A DNA stretch of 9,679 nt from RGIG6353 sp045594565 (GCA_045594565.1 JAZNYT010000013.1:1-9679), one strand, 5' to 3'. Positions 1 through 7,983 are shown, numbered from the stretch's first letter. Numbers and translations are program-made. Notes: generated by a model not told the origin, from the sequence alone.

Positions 1-29
1 GGGGAGTGCTTTTATAAAAAGCACTCCCC
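1..29 (-). terminator. Probable terminator hairpin after glnS
   Basis: A perfect 13-bp stem (1-13 pairs with 17-29, three-base loop ATA) begins 22 bp past the glnS stop in the direction of transcription. The lower stem is GC-rich (GGGGAGTGC/GCACTCCCC) and the upper stem is A/T. A uridine tract for the minus strand would lie before position 1, outside the window, so the intrinsic-terminator call rests on stem strength and position. No T-run follows on the plus strand. Confidence 0.7.
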
Positions 30-51
30 CTTGTTATAATTATTCTATTTA

Positions 52-1692
52 TTACTTTCCTTTACTGTCCTTGAGCCCTACGATACTGTTGAAGGTGTTC
101 TCGTTTTTGGAGTCACGGCAGAAGTAACCAAGTCTTACGAACTGGAACTTATCACCCGGCTTAGAATCAAGAAGCGACGCTTCAAGCTTAGCACGCTTGA
201 GAGTCTTGGAGTTCTCGTTCAAGAAATCCGTGTATTCCATACCCTCGGGAAGCTTTGAGGGGTCCTCAAGAGTAAGAAGATTTTCATAAAGCACAACGTC
301 AGCATCAATAGTATTCTTTGCGGAAAGCCAGTGTATCGTACCCTTGACCTTTCTGCCGTCAGAGGGCATTCCGTTACCTGTCTCAAGGTCGGCGGTACAA
401 TGAATCTCTTTCACACTTCCGTCGTCGTTTAAAACGATATCCCCGCACTTTACGATGTATGCACCCATAAGTCTTACCTCACCCTCGGGCTTCATACGGA
501 AGAACTTGGGTGGCGGGTCAAGAGCGAAGTCTTCAGCATCAATGTAAAGCTCACGAGTGAACTTCATAGGACGTGTACCCGTTTCGGGGTGCTGAGGGTG
601 GTTGGGAAGCTCAAATATTTCTTCCTTATCTTCGGGGAAGTTGTCAACTATTACCTTGATTGGGTCAAGCACCGCAACTCGTCTTGTAGCAGTCTCGTTA
701 AGCTCATCGCGTATACAAGCCTCAAGAAGACGGATATCTACAAGGCTGTTAGCCTTTGCAACACCTACTCTTGAGCAGAAATCAACGATAGAAGCACCTG
801 TATAGCCGCGTCGTCTGAGACCGCAGAGAGTGGGCATTCTGGGGTCATCCCATCCGTCAACTCTTCCGCTTTCAACCATGAGTCTTAAGAATCTTTTTGA
901 AAGAACGGTGTTTGTAATGTTAAGTCTTGCAAACTCAATCTGGCGAGGTGTATGAGGAACACTTACGTTTTCTATAACCCAGTTATAAAGAGGGCGGTGA
1001 ATCTCAAATTCAAGAGAGCAAAGAGAATGTGTAATGCCCTCAAGAGCGTCCTGAATGGGATGCGCAAAGTCGTAGGTGGGATAGATACACCACTTGTCAC
1101 CGTGGCGGTGGTGATGCATATGCTTTATTCTGTATATAACAGGGTCACGAAGCCAGAAGTTACCCGATGCAAGGTCAATCTTTGCACGGAGGGTGTACTT
1201 TCCGTCGGGGAACTCACCGTTCTTCATACGCTCGAAAATGTCAAGGCTTTCTTCTATCGGTCTGTCGCGCCAAGGAGAAACTGCCGGATGAGTGAGGTCT
1301 CCGCGATATTTTTCCATATCGTCAGCAGAAAGCTCACAAACGTAAGCAAGCCCCTTCTTTATGAGCTCTATAGCATATTCATAGTCTTGGTCGAAATAGT
1401 CCGAGCCGTAGAAGAATCTGTCCTCCCAGTCGAAGCCCAGCCAGTGTATATCTTCTTTTATAGCATCAACGTATTCGGTGTCCTCTTTTGCAGGGTTGGT
1501 GTCGTCCATTCTGAGGTTACACATACCGCCGTACTTCTTTGCAGTACCGAAGTCGATGGCAAGTGCCTTACAATGACCTATGTGAAGGTATCCGTTAGGC
1601 TCGGGAGGGAAACGTGTGTGTATCTTCTCCACCTTGCCAGAGGCTAAGTCCTCGTCTATTATTTCTTCAATAAAATTTTTTGTCTCTTCCAT
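52..1692 (-). CDS. glnS: Glutamine--tRNA ligase (GlnRS)
   Basis: The gene encodes cytoplasmic class Ic glutaminyl-tRNA synthetase, which charges tRNA(Gln) with glutamine using ATP. The 546-aa product is close to the roughly 550 aa usual for bacterial GlnRS. The Rossmann-fold signature PPEPNGYLHIGH is at residues 29-40 and contains a canonical HIGH. The second ATP motif is VLSKR at 263-267, the usual GlnRS form of KMSKS. Residues from about 330 onward form the two beta-barrel anticodon-binding domains of the GlnRS/eukaryotic-GluRS type, which separates it from bacterial GluRS. The ATG start is preceded by AAAGGA about 9 bp upstream. It is the last gene of the thyA-folA-rlmL-gltX-glnS run, 97 bp after gltX, with a hairpin after its stop. 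Possession of GlnRS suggests direct Gln-tRNA formation, although GatCAB could also be present elsewhere. No frameshift or missing motif is visible. Confidence 0.97.
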   Translation of the reverse strand: MEETKNFIEEIIDEDLASGKVEKIHTRFPPEPNGYLHIGHCKALAIDFGTAKKYGGMCNLRMDDTNPAKEDTEYVDAIKEDIHWLGFDWEDRFFYGSDYFDQDYEYAIELIKKGLAYVCELSADDMEKYRGDLTHPAVSPWRDRPIEESLDIFERMKNGEFPDGKYTLRAKIDLASGNFWLRDPVIYRIKHMHHHRHGDKWCIYPTYDFAHPIQDALEGITHSLCSLEFEIHRPLYNWVIENVSVPHTPRQIEFARLNITNTVLSKRFLRLMVESGRVDGWDDPRMPTLCGLRRRGYTGASIVDFCSRVGVAKANSLVDIRLLEACIRDELNETATRRVAVLDPIKVIVDNFPEDKEEIFELPNHPQHPETGTRPMKFTRELYIDAEDFALDPPPKFFRMKPEGEVRLMGAYIVKCGDIVLNDDGSVKEIHCTADLETGNGMPSDGRKVKGTIHWLSAKNTIDADVVLYENLLTLEDPSKLPEGMEYTDFLNENSKTLKRAKLEASLLDSKPGDKFQFVRLGYFCRDSKNENTFNSIVGLKDSKGK

Positions 1693-1710
1693 GAATTTTT
1701 TCCTTTCAGA

Positions 1711-1791
1711 AAAATAATGAATAATGAAGATTGAAGAATGAATAATTCAGGTTGAAAATCACAGGTGATTTTCTTCATTTATCATTATTTT
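1711..1791. repeat. Small imperfect inverted repeat (MITE-like) between gltX and glnS
   Basis: Terminal arms 1711-1729 and 1773-1791 are inverted copies matching at 17 of 19 positions; the consensus arm is AAAATAATGAxxAATGAAG. Next to the right arm is a perfect inner palindrome, GAAAATCAC-ag-GTGATTTTC (1754-1773). The 81-bp, AT-rich, non-coding unit fills most of the gltX-glnS gap, and its right arm runs over the gltX stop codon at 1790-1792. Related AATAATGAATAATGAA-type sequences are common between clostridial genes, from general knowledge. I see no clear target-site duplication, so mobility is an inference. It could equally be an intercistronic hairpin affecting mRNA stability or read-through into glnS. 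Confidence 0.5.
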
Positions 1792-3475
1792 ATAACGCTT
1801 TTATCATTTTATTTATTCTGTCTTCTACTCTCTCTTTGCCTAGTATCTGCATAACAGTGTAGAGGTCGGGAGCGTTCATTTTGCCTGTTACCGCAACTCT
1901 TATGAACATACTTATATCCGCAACGTTACCGCGGAACTTTTCGGGTTCAGCCTTATAAGCCTTCATATCCGATGCAAAGCCCAGCGCATCGGCAATAGCC
2001 TTAACCTTTTCAAACCAAGCGTTCATATCGTCTGACTCGTCAAAGGTCTCTGTAAACATAGTAAGTGTTTTCTTTATGTCCTCTTTATCAAAGCTTTCGG
2101 GATAAGCATCCTCTATCTTGAAAAGCTCATCGTAGAAGAATCCCATATATCCCTTTGCATCTTTAAGTGTTGCAAGGTCCTTTCGAGGCTTCTTTCCGCC
2201 TCTGCCGATAGCAAAAATCTTCTCGGCGAAAGCCTTGTCTCTTTCAAGAAGCACGCCGAAATCAGAATCAAACTTAAGCGCCCAAGAGGTTACCTTTTCC
2301 GTGATATCCTCTGCCGTCATACGTGACAGTACGTTTTTTGAAACGTCATTCAGCTTATCATAGTCGAAAAGACAACCCGATACAGACATCTTCTTTGCAG
2401 AGAAGGGGAACTCCTTATAGCTTTTGTCGGGATTCTGCATATGCCACTCCTCGTAGTTGGAGTTGAGAAGTGTCATAACGTATTCACACACCGCCTCGGG
2501 AACGTATCCCATAGAGGTGTAATCGTCCATATTTGCACCCATATCACGCTTGGAAAGCTTCTTCTTGTTTCCGTTTTCGTCAAGCTTCATAATCTGGGAA
2601 ATGTGCATAAATTTGGGCACCTTGAAGCCGAGATAACGGAATAGCTGAAGATGCTTGGGAAGGCTGGGGAGCCATTCCTCACCACGGATAACGTGGGTTG
2701 TACCCATAAGGTGGTCGTCAACCGCGTGGGCAAAGTGATAGGTGGGAATACCGTCTGACTTCAGAAGCACGAAGTCCTCGTCGTTCTCGGGTATCTCAAT
2801 TGTGCCTTTTACAAGGTCTGTTACCTTTATCTTTCTCTCTCCGTCGCCGTCGGCAAGAATACGAAGAACGAAGGGGTTGCCTGCCTTGATATTTTCCTCG
2901 ACCTCTTCAAGAGTTATATTTCTTGCCTGAAGCATCGCCTCACGCTTTGCTTCAGCCTCTTTTTCCCAGTCTGTGTTCTTCAGCTCTTCCTTCTTATTCA
3001 CTGCTTGAAGGTCCTGAAGCTCTTCCTCTGTAGTAAACACAGGGTAAGCCTTGCCCTCAAGAACAAGCGCTTTACCGAAGGTCTGATAAATCTCGGCGCG
3101 TTTGCTCTGCTTGTAGGGACCGTAGTTACCCTTGTCCGAAATCTTACCCGTCTCGTCAAGAATAGCACCCTCGTCAAAGGAGACACCGTAGGTGGCAAGT
3201 GTCTTGATAAGTCCCTCTGCCGCACCCTCAACCTCACGCTTTGCATCGGTGTCCTCAATACGAAGGAAGAAAACGCCTCCCGAAAGATGAGCCATACGCT
3301 CACCGACGGTAGAAGGGAAGAGTCCTCCGAAGTGTACAAATCCCGTAGGACTGGGCGCGAAACGCGTAACGACTGCCCCTTCGGGAAGGTCGCGCTTCGG
3401 GTATCTTGCCTCCATATCGGCGGGTGTTGTCTTTATATGCGGAAAAAGCAATTCCGCAAGTCTTGTGTAATCCAT
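1790..3475 (-). CDS. gltX: Glutamate--tRNA ligase (GluRS)
   Basis: The gene encodes a class Ic glutamyl-tRNA synthetase that attaches glutamate to tRNA(Glu); some bacterial enzymes also charge tRNA(Gln). The 561-aa product is longer than the roughly 480 aa of E. coli GltX. Part of the excess is an N-terminal extension of about 35 residues before the catalytic signature RFAPSPTGFVHFGG (38-51), in which HIGH is replaced by HFGG. The tRNA- and ATP-binding segment HVIRGEEWLPSLPKH is at 261-275 and the KMSKS-class motif KLSKR is at 306-310. The C-terminal part, to the INKMIKAL end, is the helical anticodon-binding region. The ATG start has AAAGGA 8 bp upstream, overlapping the TAG stop of the methyltransferase gene, so the two are tightly linked. 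With glnS next in the operon, this enzyme probably needs to serve only tRNA(Glu), but that is inference. Confidence 0.96.
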   Translation of the reverse strand: MDYTRLAELLFPHIKTTPADMEARYPKRDLPEGAVVTRFAPSPTGFVHFGGLFPSTVGERMAHLSGGVFFLRIEDTDAKREVEGAAEGLIKTLATYGVSFDEGAILDETGKISDKGNYGPYKQSKRAEIYQTFGKALVLEGKAYPVFTTEEELQDLQAVNKKEELKNTDWEKEAEAKREAMLQARNITLEEVEENIKAGNPFVLRILADGDGERKIKVTDLVKGTIEIPENDEDFVLLKSDGIPTYHFAHAVDDHLMGTTHVIRGEEWLPSLPKHLQLFRYLGFKVPKFMHISQIMKLDENGNKKKLSKRDMGANMDDYTSMGYVPEAVCEYVMTLLNSNYEEWHMQNPDKSYKEFPFSAKKMSVSGCLFDYDKLNDVSKNVLSRMTAEDITEKVTSWALKFDSDFGVLLERDKAFAEKIFAIGRGGKKPRKDLATLKDAKGYMGFFYDELFKIEDAYPESFDKEDIKKTLTMFTETFDESDDMNAWFEKVKAIADALGFASDMKAYKAEPEKFRGNVADISMFIRVAVTGKMNAPDLYTVMQILGKERVEDRINKMIKAL

Positions 3476-3487
3476 TTTATATCCTTT

Positions 3488-4615
3488 CTAGTTCTGCTTT
3501 TTGTAATACATATAGTAGTTACATTTAAGCATACCGTTATATAGCTTTCTTTTTCTGTCAGCAGGTTTTCCGTAGTGCTTTTCAAAGTATTCGTCAGAGG
3601 TGATAACGTAAATCTGCCAGTTTTCAAGCCTCTTGAATGCTTTCCCCATCTCCCTATAAAGCTTTTCCGCCTCATTTATATCCATAAGGCGTTCACCGTA
3701 AGGGGGATTGCACACAACTGTACCACGCTTTCCGTGGGTTTCAATGTCACGGACGTCAGCCGTGAAGAAGTTTACGTCAACTCCTGCATTTTTTGCATTT
3801 TCCTTGGCACTCTTTATGACCTCTGGGTCTATGTCACTGCCCCAAACCTCAAAGGGAGTATCAACCTCGTTTTCTTCAGCCTCACGCCTTGCCTTATCCC
3901 ATATATCCTTTGGAATAAAGGGATATTCTTCTGCTAGAAAAGCCCTCGATTTACCCGGGGCAACGTTTTTTAGTATCATTGCCGCTTCAATGGCAACGGT
4001 ACCCGATCCGCAAAGAGGATCCCAGAAAAGCACGTCGTGTCGAGGCCTTGCAATGAGAGCAAGTGCCGCCGCCAAGGTCTCGCGGATAGGTGCATCGTTT
4101 GTACCCTTTCGATAGCCTCTCTTGTAAAGTCCTGCACCGCTTGTATCTATCATTATAGCGGCTTTATCACGAAGTATGAAGAATTCAATCTGCACCTTAA
4201 CGCCCGTTTCGGGTAGCGTTTTTGTGCGGTGCTCTCGGTAAAGCCTTTCAACGATTGCCTTTTTAACTATCTTCTGACAGCCGGGGATACTGTGAAGCTT
4301 TGATTTTATTGTGTGTCCCTTGACGGGGAATGCATCATTTTTTCTGATGTACTTTTCCCAAGGAATGTTCTTAACGCCTTCGAAAAGCGCATCGAATGTC
4401 TCTGCCTCGAATTCGTCAAGTATTATAAATAACTTTTCTGCACATCTGAAATTTATATTGCATCTTGCAACGGCAGAAACGTCACCCTCGAAATACACAC
4501 GCCCCTCAATAGTCTCAAGTCTCCTGTAGCCCAGGGCATCAACCGTCTCTCCCACAAACTTTTCAAGTCCGAAAAGAGAGGTGGCAGCATATTTCAGATT
4601 ACTTTTTTCTGCCAT
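3488..4615 (-). CDS. rlmL: THUMP-domain class I SAM-dependent RNA (guanine-N2) methyltransferase, RlmL/YpsC-like
   Basis: The 375-aa product has an N-terminal region starting KYAATSLFGLEKFVG, a THUMP RNA-binding domain at about residues 45-160, and a C-terminal Rossmann-fold methyltransferase. SAM motif I is DPLCGSGT (199-206), the acidic motif is GSDIDP (259-264) and the catalytic motif is NPPYGERL (303-310). NPPY is typical of enzymes that methylate exocyclic amino groups. The layout matches the N-terminal RlmL half of E. coli RlmKL and the single-domain YpsC proteins of Firmicutes, so 23S rRNA m2G formation is the best guess; the exact site is not proven here. The ATG lies inside folA (17-bp overlap). 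The upstream sequence has no strong Shine-Dalgarno, so translation may depend on coupling to folA. gltX follows after 12 bp. Confidence 0.88.
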   Translation of the reverse strand: MAEKSNLKYAATSLFGLEKFVGETVDALGYRRLETIEGRVYFEGDVSAVARCNINFRCAEKLFIILDEFEAETFDALFEGVKNIPWEKYIRKNDAFPVKGHTIKSKLHSIPGCQKIVKKAIVERLYREHRTKTLPETGVKVQIEFFILRDKAAIMIDTSGAGLYKRGYRKGTNDAPIRETLAAALALIARPRHDVLFWDPLCGSGTVAIEAAMILKNVAPGKSRAFLAEEYPFIPKDIWDKARREAEENEVDTPFEVWGSDIDPEVIKSAKENAKNAGVDVNFFTADVRDIETHGKRGTVVCNPPYGERLMDINEAEKLYREMGKAFKRLENWQIYVITSDEYFEKHYGKPADRKRKLYNGMLKCNYYMYYKKQN

Positions 4616-5084
4616 AGGTTACGTAACGGAAGGGGAGTCCGTTTTCCTCCATAGTCTCGGTGGCATCAAGCACTTCCCATTCACTTTCCTTTATTTCGGG
4701 AAGAAATCTGTCAGCATCGAATGCGCGGTCTATGTGAGTAATATAAAGCTTTTCGCAGTAGGGCATAAGTGTAGTGTAAACCATAGCGCCCCCTATAACG
4801 AAAACCTCGTCGGAGTCGAGTCCTTTTATAAGCTCCATAAGCTCCTCAATGCTATGGCATACCTCAGCACCCTCGATTTCAATATCCTTTTCATAAAGAA
4901 CGATATTTCGTCTGTTCTTGAGTGGAGCACTCTTCGGAAGAGAAATAAGGGTATTGTAGCCCATAACGACAGTCTTGCCTGTTGTTACCTCCTTGAAGTG
5001 CTTAAGGTCGGCGGAAAGGTGGCAAAGAAGGTCACCGTTTTTACCGATGCCGTTATTTTTATCTATTGCAACGATTAAATTCAT
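4599..5084 (-). CDS. folA: Dihydrofolate reductase (DHFR)
   Basis: DHFR reduces 7,8-dihydrofolate to tetrahydrofolate with NADPH. The length of 161 aa is normal for bacterial DHFR. Visible family features are the N-terminal IVAIDKNNGIG strand and Met20-type loop (4-14), the catalytic acid D26 in SADLKHFK, the folate-carboxylate arginine in NRRNIVL (R58 by alignment), and the cofactor loop VIGGAMVY (96-103). Two positions differ from the E. coli pattern: the Trp22 position is Cys21 (LLCHLSADL), and the GRHT arginine position is Tyr43 (MGYNT). Both touch ligand sites and may change inhibitor or cofactor affinity. The start codon shares one base with the thyA stop (TAATG), with GAGGTTG upstream inside thyA, so the two are translationally coupled. 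FolA recycles the dihydrofolate made by ThyA. Confidence 0.95.
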   Translation of the reverse strand: MNLIVAIDKNNGIGKNGDLLCHLSADLKHFKEVTTGKTVVMGYNTLISLPKSAPLKNRRNIVLYEKDIEIEGAEVCHSIEELMELIKGLDSDEVFVIGGAMVYTTLMPYCEKLYITHIDRAFDADRFLPEIKESEWEVLDATETMEENGLPFRYVTYGRKK

Positions 5085-5914
5085 TATTCCGCAACCTCGA
5101 TTCTTTCGTTAAATTCGTTGTATTTATAGCCTTCAAGTGTAAAGCTTGTATCGGTGAACTTGTAGAAGTCGTCGATGGATGAGTCGAGAGTGAACTTCGG
5201 CGCATCAAACTGAGGCTTCTCGATAAGTCTTTCAACTATCGGAATGTGTCTTTCATAAATATGAGCATCTGCAATAACGTGCACGAATTCACCGGGGATA
5301 AGTCCCGTAACCTGCGCAAGCATATGAACGAGCACCGAGTACTGACACACGTTCCAGTTGTTTGCCGCAAGCATATCCTGGCTTCTCTGATTAAGGATTG
5401 CCGAAAGTCTGCCGTTTGAAACGTTAAAGGTCATACTGTATGCACAAGGGTAAAGATTCATTGTATGAAGGTCCGCGTGATTATAAATATTCGTCATTAT
5501 TCTACGGCTGTTTGGATTGTTTTTAAGGTCGAAGATAACTCTGTCTACCTGATCGAACATACCCTCACGGTATTCGTGCTTGATACCCAGCTGATAGCCG
5601 TAAGCAGTACCTATAGAGCCGTCCTCGTCTGCCCACTTGTCCCAAATTTTAGCATTCAAGTCGTGAATGTTGTTGGATTTTTTCTGCCATATCCAGAGAA
5701 GCTCATTTACCGCCGTCTTAAGATATGTACGGCGGAGAGTCATTATAGGAAACTCCTCTTCGAGATTGTAGCGGTTAACTATCGCAAAGCACTTTTTTGT
5801 GTATGCAGGGGTGCCGTCCTCCCACTTGGGACGAACCTTGAATTCCTTATCCCACACACCCTCGGAAAGTATCTTTTTACAGTTTTCAACGAATATTTTA
5901 TCAGCAAGACTCAT
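5084..5914 (-). CDS. thyA: Thymidylate synthase (ThyA type)
   Basis: ThyA methylates dUMP to dTMP using 5,10-methylenetetrahydrofolate as both carbon donor and reductant, releasing dihydrofolate. At 276 aa it is close to the 264 aa of the E. coli enzyme. Visible features are the paired arginines NSRR (135-138), which bind phosphate across the dimer, the active-site cysteine C157 in NLYPCAYSMTF, the nucleotide-binding block NQRSQDMLAANNWN, and the C-terminal HVIADAHIYERH strand. PCAY replaces the PCHC of E. coli; from memory this form is common in clostridial and lactobacillal ThyA. The ATG is preceded by AGGAGA at 6-7 bp and by the promoter at 5947-5975. It is the first gene of the operon. 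FAD-dependent ThyX is excluded by the C157 context and overall sequence. Confidence 0.96.
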   Translation of the reverse strand: MSLADKIFVENCKKILSEGVWDKEFKVRPKWEDGTPAYTKKCFAIVNRYNLEEEFPIMTLRRTYLKTAVNELLWIWQKKSNNIHDLNAKIWDKWADEDGSIGTAYGYQLGIKHEYREGMFDQVDRVIFDLKNNPNSRRIMTNIYNHADLHTMNLYPCAYSMTFNVSNGRLSAILNQRSQDMLAANNWNVCQYSVLVHMLAQVTGLIPGEFVHVIADAHIYERHIPIVERLIEKPQFDAPKFTLDSSIDDFYKFTDTSFTLEGYKYNEFNERIEVAE

Positions 5915-5946
5915 AATAATTCTCCTATAAAATTATATACAAAGTT

Positions 5947-5975
5947 ATTTTATCACTACTTTTATTATTAGTCAA
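5947..5975 (-). promoter_or_regulatory. SigA-type promoter of the thyA-folA-rlmL-gltX-glnS operon
   Basis: On the minus strand a -35 box TTGACT (5970-5975) and a -10 box TAAAAT (5947-5952) are separated by exactly 17 bp. Transcription would start near 5940, giving a leader of about 25 nt with the AGGAGA ribosome site at 5921-5926. A second -10-like TATAAT occurs at 5932-5937 without a matching -35. The -35 box directly abuts the T-tract of the preceding terminator. Confidence 0.8.
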
Positions 5976-5977
5976 TA

Positions 5978-6015
5978 AATAAAAAAAGAATTTCGCGTTT
6001 TTTCGCGAAATTCTT
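5978..6015 (-). terminator. Rho-independent terminator after yigZ
   Basis: A 12-bp perfect stem, AAGAATTTCGCG (5986-5997) with CGCGAAATTCTT (6004-6015), closes a six-base loop. On the minus strand it runs directly into a long T-rich tract (5978-5985 read as T's). It starts 9 bp after the yigZ stop and separates the hflX-yigZ unit from the thyA operon. Confidence 0.9.
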
Positions 6016-6023
6016 AATGCTTT

Positions 6024-6650
6024 TTACCTTTCGGGAGCATACCTTTCTCCAACTGCTTTGACATTTCCGCGTCCTGCGGTAACGTCCAGTACCTTCGAGG
6101 TGAGCGCTTCAAGCTCGTTTTCAGTTACCAGAATACGACAGCTTATCTCCGCTTCATATTTTATATCATAGGCTTCAAGCCCCATCTTTGAAATCTCATA
6201 GGAAAGCTTCTGGAAAGCCGAATAGTCGGCGGATATTTCCACCTCGCTGTACAGAACGAAGGTGGCTTTTCCTGCGGCATCAAGAGCAAGCTTTGCCGCC
6301 TTTCCGTATGCCCTCGTCAAGCCTCCTGCACCGAGAAGAACACCGCCGAAATAACGTGCAACCGCAATAACAACTCCCGTAAGGCCCTCACGGCGGATTA
6401 CCTCAAGAATGGGCATACCTGCCGTACCCTGTGGCTCGTGGTCGTCCGAGAAACGCACAACGTTGCCCACACGGTTAACGTAAGCGTAGCAAACGTGCCT
6501 CATATTCGGCATATCACGCCTTATTTTTTCTATAAATTCAAGGGCATCCTCTTCCTCTTCAATAGGCTTTATAAATCCGTAGAAAACGGATTTCTTTTCC
6601 TCGTAGGAGTCGGTAGCCTCGCATCTTGCAGTGGTGTAGGATTTGTCCAT
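6024..6650 (-). CDS. yigZ: YigZ/IMPACT family protein (UPF0029)
   Basis: This 208-aa protein belongs to the YigZ family, the bacterial relatives of eukaryotic IMPACT. The N-terminal UPF0029 domain (about 15-125) carries the signatures FSDDHEPQGTAGMP (67-80) and RYFGGVLLGAGGLTRAY (99-115). The remaining 80 or so residues form the small ferredoxin-like DUF1949 domain. Length and domain order are normal. The molecular function is not established; eukaryotic IMPACT regulates the GCN2 kinase, and the bacterial homologues are thought to bind nucleic acid or ribosomes. It starts 1 bp after the hflX stop, and its ribosome site (GAGGG) lies in the last hflX codons, so the two are co-translated. HflX acts on ribosomes, so a ribosome-linked role for YigZ fits the context but is inference. 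Confidence 0.93.
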   Translation of the reverse strand: MDKSYTTARCEATDSYEEKKSVFYGFIKPIEEEEDALEFIEKIRRDMPNMRHVCYAYVNRVGNVVRFSDDHEPQGTAGMPILEVIRREGLTGVVIAVARYFGGVLLGAGGLTRAYGKAAKLALDAAGKATFVLYSEVEISADYSAFQKLSYEISKMGLEAYDIKYEAEISCRILVTENELEALTSKVLDVTAGRGNVKAVGERYAPER

Positions 6651-6651
6651 T

Positions 6652-7947
6652 TTAACCCTCTTTTACAATATAGTCTTTAAGCTGACCTCGAAGCTTGTCG
6701 TCGGTGATTGCTTCAATCAGTATTCCATCCTCGGTGTATTCGATATTCTCCACCGTTGCGGTCTTGTAAAATGCATCGATAAAGCCTGCTTTATTCTGTG
6801 GGAGAAGGAAGGTGCATTTCTTCTTGAAGCCGAGAATAATGCTCTCGACCGCCTCGATAAGACTATCTATTCCCAAGCCGGTTTTTGCCGATATGAATAC
6901 CGCGTTTTCCCGTCCTCCCATACCGAGAGTATCCTCGCTGTCCCCCTCCAGTTTGTCACATTTGTTGAATACGTAAATAACAGGCTTTTCGGGAACGTTG
7001 TTTTTTTCAAAGAGTGAGTGTATTATCTCCTCGGTTATCTCATACTGACCTCTCACGTCGGGACTTGATACGTCGAGCACGACGAGGATTATATCTGAAT
7101 ATACCACCTCTGCAAGGGTGGATTTAAAGGCATCTACAAGGTGGTGGGGGAGATTCTTGATAAAGCCTACCGTGTCGGTAAGCACAACCTCGCCGACTCT
7201 TGGTAGCACCCACTTTCTTGTGGTGGGGTCAAGTGTTGCGAAAAGCTTGTTTTCCGCAAGTATATCAGAGTTGGTGAGAAGATTTAAAAGAGTTGATTTA
7301 CCAACGTTGGTATATCCCGCAACGGATATTTGCACGACACCCGATTTCTCTCTGTTACGGCGGAGAAGAAGCCTTCTCTTTTCAAGGCTTTTCAGTTCTT
7401 CTTCAAGGTAAGATATCTGTGTCTTTACGTGACGTCTGTCACTTTCAAGCTTGGTTTCACCGGGACCTCTTGTACCGATACCGCCTCCAAGCCTCGACAT
7501 TTCTTCACCGTGACCGCGGAGTCGCGGTATGGTGTACTTAAGCCTTGCTATCTGTACCTGTAAAATACCCTCGTTTGTGGTAGCGTTTCTTGCAAAAATA
7601 TCAAGAATGAGCATCGTTCGGTCGATAACTCTCACGTCTCCCACCGCATCCTCAATCGCCTTTATCTGTGACGGGGAGAGCTCGCAGTCGAAGATAACAA
7701 GTTCTATATCAGAGCCTTCGCAAAGTCCTTTTAACTCCTCAAGCTTTCCTTTGCCGATGTAGGTGGCATTGTCGGGAGTAGGTCTGTACTGAACGAGTCT
7801 TGCTACGTCCCGTCCTCCCGCCGTTTCAAGCAAGGAGGCAAGCTCGTCAAGGTCGCTCTCATTTTTTGAGGTGTCGGTGTATACCGCAACCAGTACTGCC
7901 GAAGGGAGCACCTCGTCCTTTATTTCATGCAAATTGTTTTTTGACAT
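6652..7947 (-). CDS. hflX: GTPase HflX (ribosome-splitting factor)
   Basis: HflX is an Obg-class GTPase that binds 50S subunits and splits stalled or hibernating 70S ribosomes, notably in heat shock and antibiotic stress. The 431-aa product has the N-terminal HflX domain (about 15-120), a linker with the diagnostic glycine-rich segment SRLGGGIGTRGPGETKLE (151-168), a coiled-coil-like basic helix (170-203) and the G domain. G1 is GYTNVGKS (211-218), G3 DTVGF (258-262), G4 NKCD (328-331) and G5 SAK (353-355). A short C-terminal domain follows. The ATG has AGAGGAGA 4-6 bp upstream and a 23-nt hairpin just before that. It follows rpmE after 77 bp containing a terminator, so expression may rely on read-through or on a promoter I cannot identify. 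yigZ follows after 1 bp. Confidence 0.97.
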   Translation of the reverse strand: MSKNNLHEIKDEVLPSAVLVAVYTDTSKNESDLDELASLLETAGGRDVARLVQYRPTPDNATYIGKGKLEELKGLCEGSDIELVIFDCELSPSQIKAIEDAVGDVRVIDRTMLILDIFARNATTNEGILQVQIARLKYTIPRLRGHGEEMSRLGGGIGTRGPGETKLESDRRHVKTQISYLEEELKSLEKRRLLLRRNREKSGVVQISVAGYTNVGKSTLLNLLTNSDILAENKLFATLDPTTRKWVLPRVGEVVLTDTVGFIKNLPHHLVDAFKSTLAEVVYSDIILVVLDVSSPDVRGQYEITEEIIHSLFEKNNVPEKPVIYVFNKCDKLEGDSEDTLGMGGRENAVFISAKTGLGIDSLIEAVESIILGFKKKCTFLLPQNKAGFIDAFYKTATVENIEYTEDGILIEAITDDKLRGQLKDYIVKEG

Positions 7948-7958
7948 AATTCTCCTCT

Positions 7959-7981
7959 ATAGCCGAAGAGAGCTCGGCTAT
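7959..7981 (-). promoter_or_regulatory. Hairpin immediately upstream of the hflX ribosome-binding site
   Basis: ATAGCCGA and TCGGCTAT form a perfect 8-bp stem around a 7-nt loop, ending at the edge of the AGAGGAGA ribosome site (7951-7958). The hairpin lies just after the rpmE terminator, and its first bases overlap a TATACAAAA/TTTTGTATA helix (7979-7987 with 8014-8022) that would extend that terminator. The two structures partly compete, so a role in controlling hflX translation or read-through is possible but unproven. Confidence 0.45.
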
Positions 7982-7983
7982 AC

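Noticed and set aside
952..1647. 231-aa plus-strand frame inside glnS
   Set aside because: It is antisense to a clear GlnRS coding sequence and resembles no family; it is a codon-bias shadow. The same holds for the frames opposite gltX (3005-3544), thyA (5465-5971) and hflX (7118-7762).
1693..1789. T-box leader controlling glnS
   Set aside because: The 97-bp gap is too short and lacks the T-box sequence and an antiterminator; the 12-bp gap before gltX excludes one there too.
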